Source: DASPHG01 sp963849605 (GTDB lineage: Bacteria > Actinomycetota > Thermoleophilia > Solirubrobacterales > Thermoleophilaceae). From it: a stretch of 64,000 bases of DNA. This document shows positions 61,687 to 64,000 of the stretch, piece by piece; the first letter of the stretch is position 1, and every line of letters starts with the position of its first letter. The DNA lies in the NCBI GenBank assembly GCA_963849605.1, contig CAWKHX010000002.1:620001-684000 (forward strand). Reading direction: 5' to 3'. The notes under the pieces were generated by a model. The model saw only the letters and a list, made by a program, of their open reading frames with translations. It did not search any database and was not told the DNA's origin. A program made the translations under genes and the position numbers.

Positions 61687-63109
61687 CGCATAGCGGGGAA
61701 CAGCACCACTTCGCGCATCGAGCGCTTGCCGGCCAGCAGCATCACGAGGCGATCGATGCCGACACCCACACCGCCTGTGGGCGGCATCCCGTGCTCGAGC
61801 GCCTGGATGAAGTCGTTGTCGAACGGCTGCGTCTCCTCGTCGCCCTCGGCGGCGTGGCGCTGCTCCTGCTCGAAGCGCGCGCGCTGCTCGTCGGGATCGT
61901 TCAGCTCGGTGAAGGCGTTCGCGAACTCCATCCCGCCCGCGAACGCCTCGAACCGCTCGACGAGGCCGGGCTCCGTGCGATGGTCCTTCGCGAACGGCGA
62001 GAGCTCCTTCGGGTAGTCGACGATGAACGTCGGGTTGACGATCTTCGGCTCGACGTGCTTGGAGAGCAGGTGGTCGACGAGCTGCGCCCAGACCTGCGTC
62101 GGGTCGAGCTCGATGCCCTTCTCCTTCGCCGCGGCGACGAGCGCGTCGCGGTCGCGCAGCTCGAGCACGTCGAGGCCGGTCTCGTCGCGGACCGCGTCGC
62201 GCAGGCGCCACGCGCCGCCACGGGCGTGAGAAGTCGATCTCGCCGTCGTAGCCGACGTGACGCGCGACGGTCTCGACGAGCTCCTCGAGCTCGTCGGCGA
62301 TGCGGTGGTAGTCCGCGTACGCCTCGTACCACTCGAGCATCGTGAACTCGGGGTTGTGCTTGTACGAGATCCCCTCGTTGCGGAAGTCCTTGCCGATCTC
62401 GTACACGCGCTCGAGCCCGCCGACGATCAGGCGCTTGAGGTAGAGCTCGGTCGCGATCCGGAGGTAGAGGTCCTTGCCGAGCGCGTTGTGGTGGGTGGTG
62501 AACGGCCGGGCGAGCGCGCCGCCGTAGAGCGGCTGCAGCACGGGCGTCTCGACCTCGATGAAGTCGCGCGCGTCGAGCCAGCGCCGGATCGCCGAGACCA
62601 CCTTCGAGCGCAGGATGAAGAGCTCGCGCACCTCCTCGTTCGCGATCAGGTCGAGCTCCCGGTGGCGGTAGCGGGTCTCGACGTCCTCGAGGCCGTGGAA
62701 CTTCTCGGGCGGCGGCCGCAGCGACTTCGCGAGCAGGTGCCATTCGTCGACGCGCAGGCTGAGCTCGCCGCGCCGCGTCTTGAACGCCGTGCCGTCGATC
62801 CCGATCAGGTCGCCCAGGTCGAGCGAGAGGAGGCGCTCATGCGACTCGTCGCCGAGCACGTCCGCGCGAGCGTGCAGCTGGATCCGCCCCGACCGGTCGT
62901 CGAGATCGATGAACGCCGCCTTGCCGTGACCCCGGCGCGCGTGGATGCGGCCGGCCACTCGGTAGGCGTAGTCGGTCTCCTCGCCGTCCCCGAGGTCGTC
63001 GTGCGCGGCGTGGATGCGCGCGATCGGGACGACGCGCGGGAACTCGTGCGGGAACGGCTCGATGCCGTCAGCTCCGGAGCTGTTGGAGCTTCTCTCGCCG
63101 GTCCTCCAC
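61683..63109 (-). pseudogene. lysS: Lysine-tRNA ligase (class II), with two frameshifts
   Basis: About 475 residues after repair. From GTG 63109: EDRREKLQQLRS, then a TGA. Removing a T at 63070 continues as DGIEPFPHEFPRVVPIARIH into the OB fold (YRVAGRIHARRGHGKAAFIDL). The frame is lost again near 62225, where one G in GTGG breaks it; it resumes as RLRDAVRDETGLD through KEKGIELDPTQVWAQLV to the class II motif 3 GGVGVGIDRLVMLLAGKRSMREVVLFP. Class II motif 2 FRNEGISYKHNPEFTMLEWYEAY is in the middle piece. lysS is normally essential, so errors in the sequence are likely. Confidence 0.85.
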
Positions 63110-63116
63110 CGGCGGC

Positions 63117-63122
63117 ACCCTA
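63117..63122 (-). promoter_or_regulatory. -10 element of lysS, sharing the greA TAG stop
   Basis: TAGGGT, seven bases, GTG 63109. TAG (63122-63120) is the greA stop codon. Confidence 0.5.
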
Positions 63123-63599
63123 ACCCGCTTCGATTTTTGTGATCTTCAGCTTGCGCTGGGGGCCGCGCGGGACCGGGACCGAGACGATCGCGCCGCGCTT
63201 CTTGCCGAGCAGCGCCTTGCCGATCGGCGACTCGTTCGAGAGCTTCCTATCGGCGACGTTGGCCTCCGCCGAGCCGACGATGTGGAACTTCTCGGACTTG
63301 GCGGTCTTCTGGTCCTTCAGGTGGACCGTCGTACCGACCGTGACGGTCTCGCCGGTGACCTCCCTGGAGTCGATCACCTTGGCCGACCGCAGCTTCTCCT
63401 CGAGATCGGAGATCTGCTTCTCGAGCATCGCCTGCTCGTTCTTGGCGTCGTCGTACTCGGCGTTCTCGGAGATGTCGCCGAACTCGCGCGCCTCCTTGAT
63501 CCGAGCCGCCACCTCGCGGCGGCGTTCGGTCTGGAGGTGCTCGATCTTGGCCTTGAGCTCGTCAAGGCCTTTTTTGGTGAGGACGATTTCCTTAGGCAT
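63120..63599 (-). CDS. greA: Transcription elongation factor GreA
   Basis: 159 residues. N-terminal coiled coil (KKGLDELKAKIEHLQTERRREVAARIKEAREFGDISENAEYDDAKNEQAMLEKQISDLEEKL) with the acidic tip DISENAEYDDA, then an FKBP-like C-terminal domain (SNESPIGKALLGKKRGAIVSVPVP). Rescues backtracked RNA polymerase. ATG follows GGAGG by seven bases and lies inside the end of dus. Its stop is part of the lysS promoter. Confidence 0.96.
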   Translation of the reverse strand: MPKEIVLTKKGLDELKAKIEHLQTERRREVAARIKEAREFGDISENAEYDDAKNEQAMLEKQISDLEEKLRSAKVIDSREVTGETVTVGTTVHLKDQKTAKSEKFHIVGSAEANVADRKLSNESPIGKALLGKKRGAIVSVPVPRGPQRKLKITKIEAG

Positions 63600-64000
63600 A
63601 GAAAACCTCCGGGGTTAGTGGAGCGGCCCGGAGGAATCGGGGCAGTGTAGCGAGGCCGCGGACCGCGCATCGGGCGTCGGCCGTGGTCGGGGCCGTCACG
63701 AGCTCGTTCCGCTCTCGCTTCGTGAGCCCCATCGTGTCCGCGTACCAGGGGTAGAACTTGCGCAGATAGCGGCCTGCGCGCTCGACGCCCAGGTGCTCCT
63801 CGCCTCGGTCGATGACCCACAGGAGCTCCTCGCAGATCTCGGCGCGGGTCGGCTCGGCGTCGCGCAGCCCCAGCAGGCGCTCGAACCGCCACGGATTCCC
63901 GAGCGAGCCGCGCGCGAGCATGACGGCGGCCGCGCCGGACTCGTCGAACGCCCGCAGTACCGCGTCCTCGTCGCTGAGGCCGCCCGACACGATCACGGGC
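63592..64000 (-). CDS. dus: tRNA-dihydrouridine synthase, C-terminal part
   Basis: Partial: the frame is open through the right edge, so the N-terminal FMN barrel is missing. Visible are PVIVSGGLSDEDAVLRAFDESGAAAVMLARGSLGNPWRFE (FMN phosphate-binding end of the barrel) and the C-terminal helical domain (EICEELLWVIDRGEEHLGVERAGRYLRKFYPWYADTMGLTKRERNELV). Reduces uridine in tRNA. Upstream of greA, overlapping it by eight bases. Confidence 0.85.
   Translation of the reverse strand, partial: PVIVSGGLSDEDAVLRAFDESGAAAVMLARGSLGNPWRFERLLGLRDAEPTRAEICEELLWVIDRGEEHLGVERAGRYLRKFYPWYADTMGLTKRERNELVTAPTTADARCAVRGLATLPRFLRAAPLTPEVFYA

Noticed and set aside
63060..63075. Programmed +1 frameshift in lysS like prfB (UGA followed by C)
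   Set aside because: P-site codon AGC cannot re-pair after slipping, no upstream SD-like stimulator, and the other three shifts lack any common motif.

Overview
The window is a gene-dense, high-GC bacterial chromosome segment. CarD, DisA, a SigH-like sigma factor, a three-part Psp system (PspA, PspAA, PspAB with HtpX), an F420-type LLM oxidoreductase, several acyl-CoA dehydrogenases and a baeRF protein together suggest an actinobacterium of the Thermoleophilia type (Solirubrobacterales/Gaiellales). The lineage is inferred from gene content only. I see no insertion sequence, prophage, CRISPR array or rRNA operon. One degenerate tRNA-like sequence is present. No gene-free stretch exceeds 300 bases.

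Layout. 1-7.3 kb: the tail of parA, an amidase, a small zinc ribbon, and a reverse-strand lysA-hom-thrC-thrB block for lysine, threonine and methionine precursors. 7.3-10 kb: envelope genes (glycine-rich membrane protein, lgt, and an M23 peptidase preceded by a c-di-AMP riboswitch). 10.1-12.6 kb: htpX-pspAB facing pspA-pspAA. 12.6-25.9 kb: acyl-CoA metabolism (thioesterase, four acyl-CoA dehydrogenases, thiolase, 3-hydroxyacyl-CoA dehydrogenase), a CWB2-like lipoprotein and a REC-GGDEF-EAL protein. 26.2-38.7 kb: a CNNM/CorC-type protein behind a short leader ORF, a GMC oxidoreductase with a Tat partner, phhB, btuF-like, glycosyltransferase, rhomboid, a large secreted hydrolase-like protein, msrB and an ECF sigma factor. 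39.2-45.7 kb: a PlsC-GpsA fusion, the tRNA-like element, baeRF, an SDR and a second amidase. 45.8-56.8 kb (reverse strand): clpC ... radA, disA, carD, ispD, PHP, ispF, cysS, rlmB, sigH, close to the Bacillus clpC-sigH gene order. 57-61.7 kb: a phenylalanine/tyrosine degradation operon (phhA-hppD-hmgA-fah) with a divergent Lrp regulator. 61.7-64 kb: lysS, greA and the tail of dus.

Gene expression. Many genes have no Shine-Dalgarno sequence. Instead a TANNNT-type -10 hexamer sits 6-9 bases (most often 7) before the start codon, as expected for leaderless mRNAs. In five places the TAG stop of the upstream gene or the tRNA's upstream gene forms the first three bases of that hexamer. At several divergent pairs the two -10 elements overlap. 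Genes inside operons are joined by 1-4 base start/stop overlaps, including probable CTG starts.

Caution. Three genes (ctaG, rlmB, lysS) carry four single-base insertions that break their frames. lysS is normally essential, so assembly errors are the likeliest cause.
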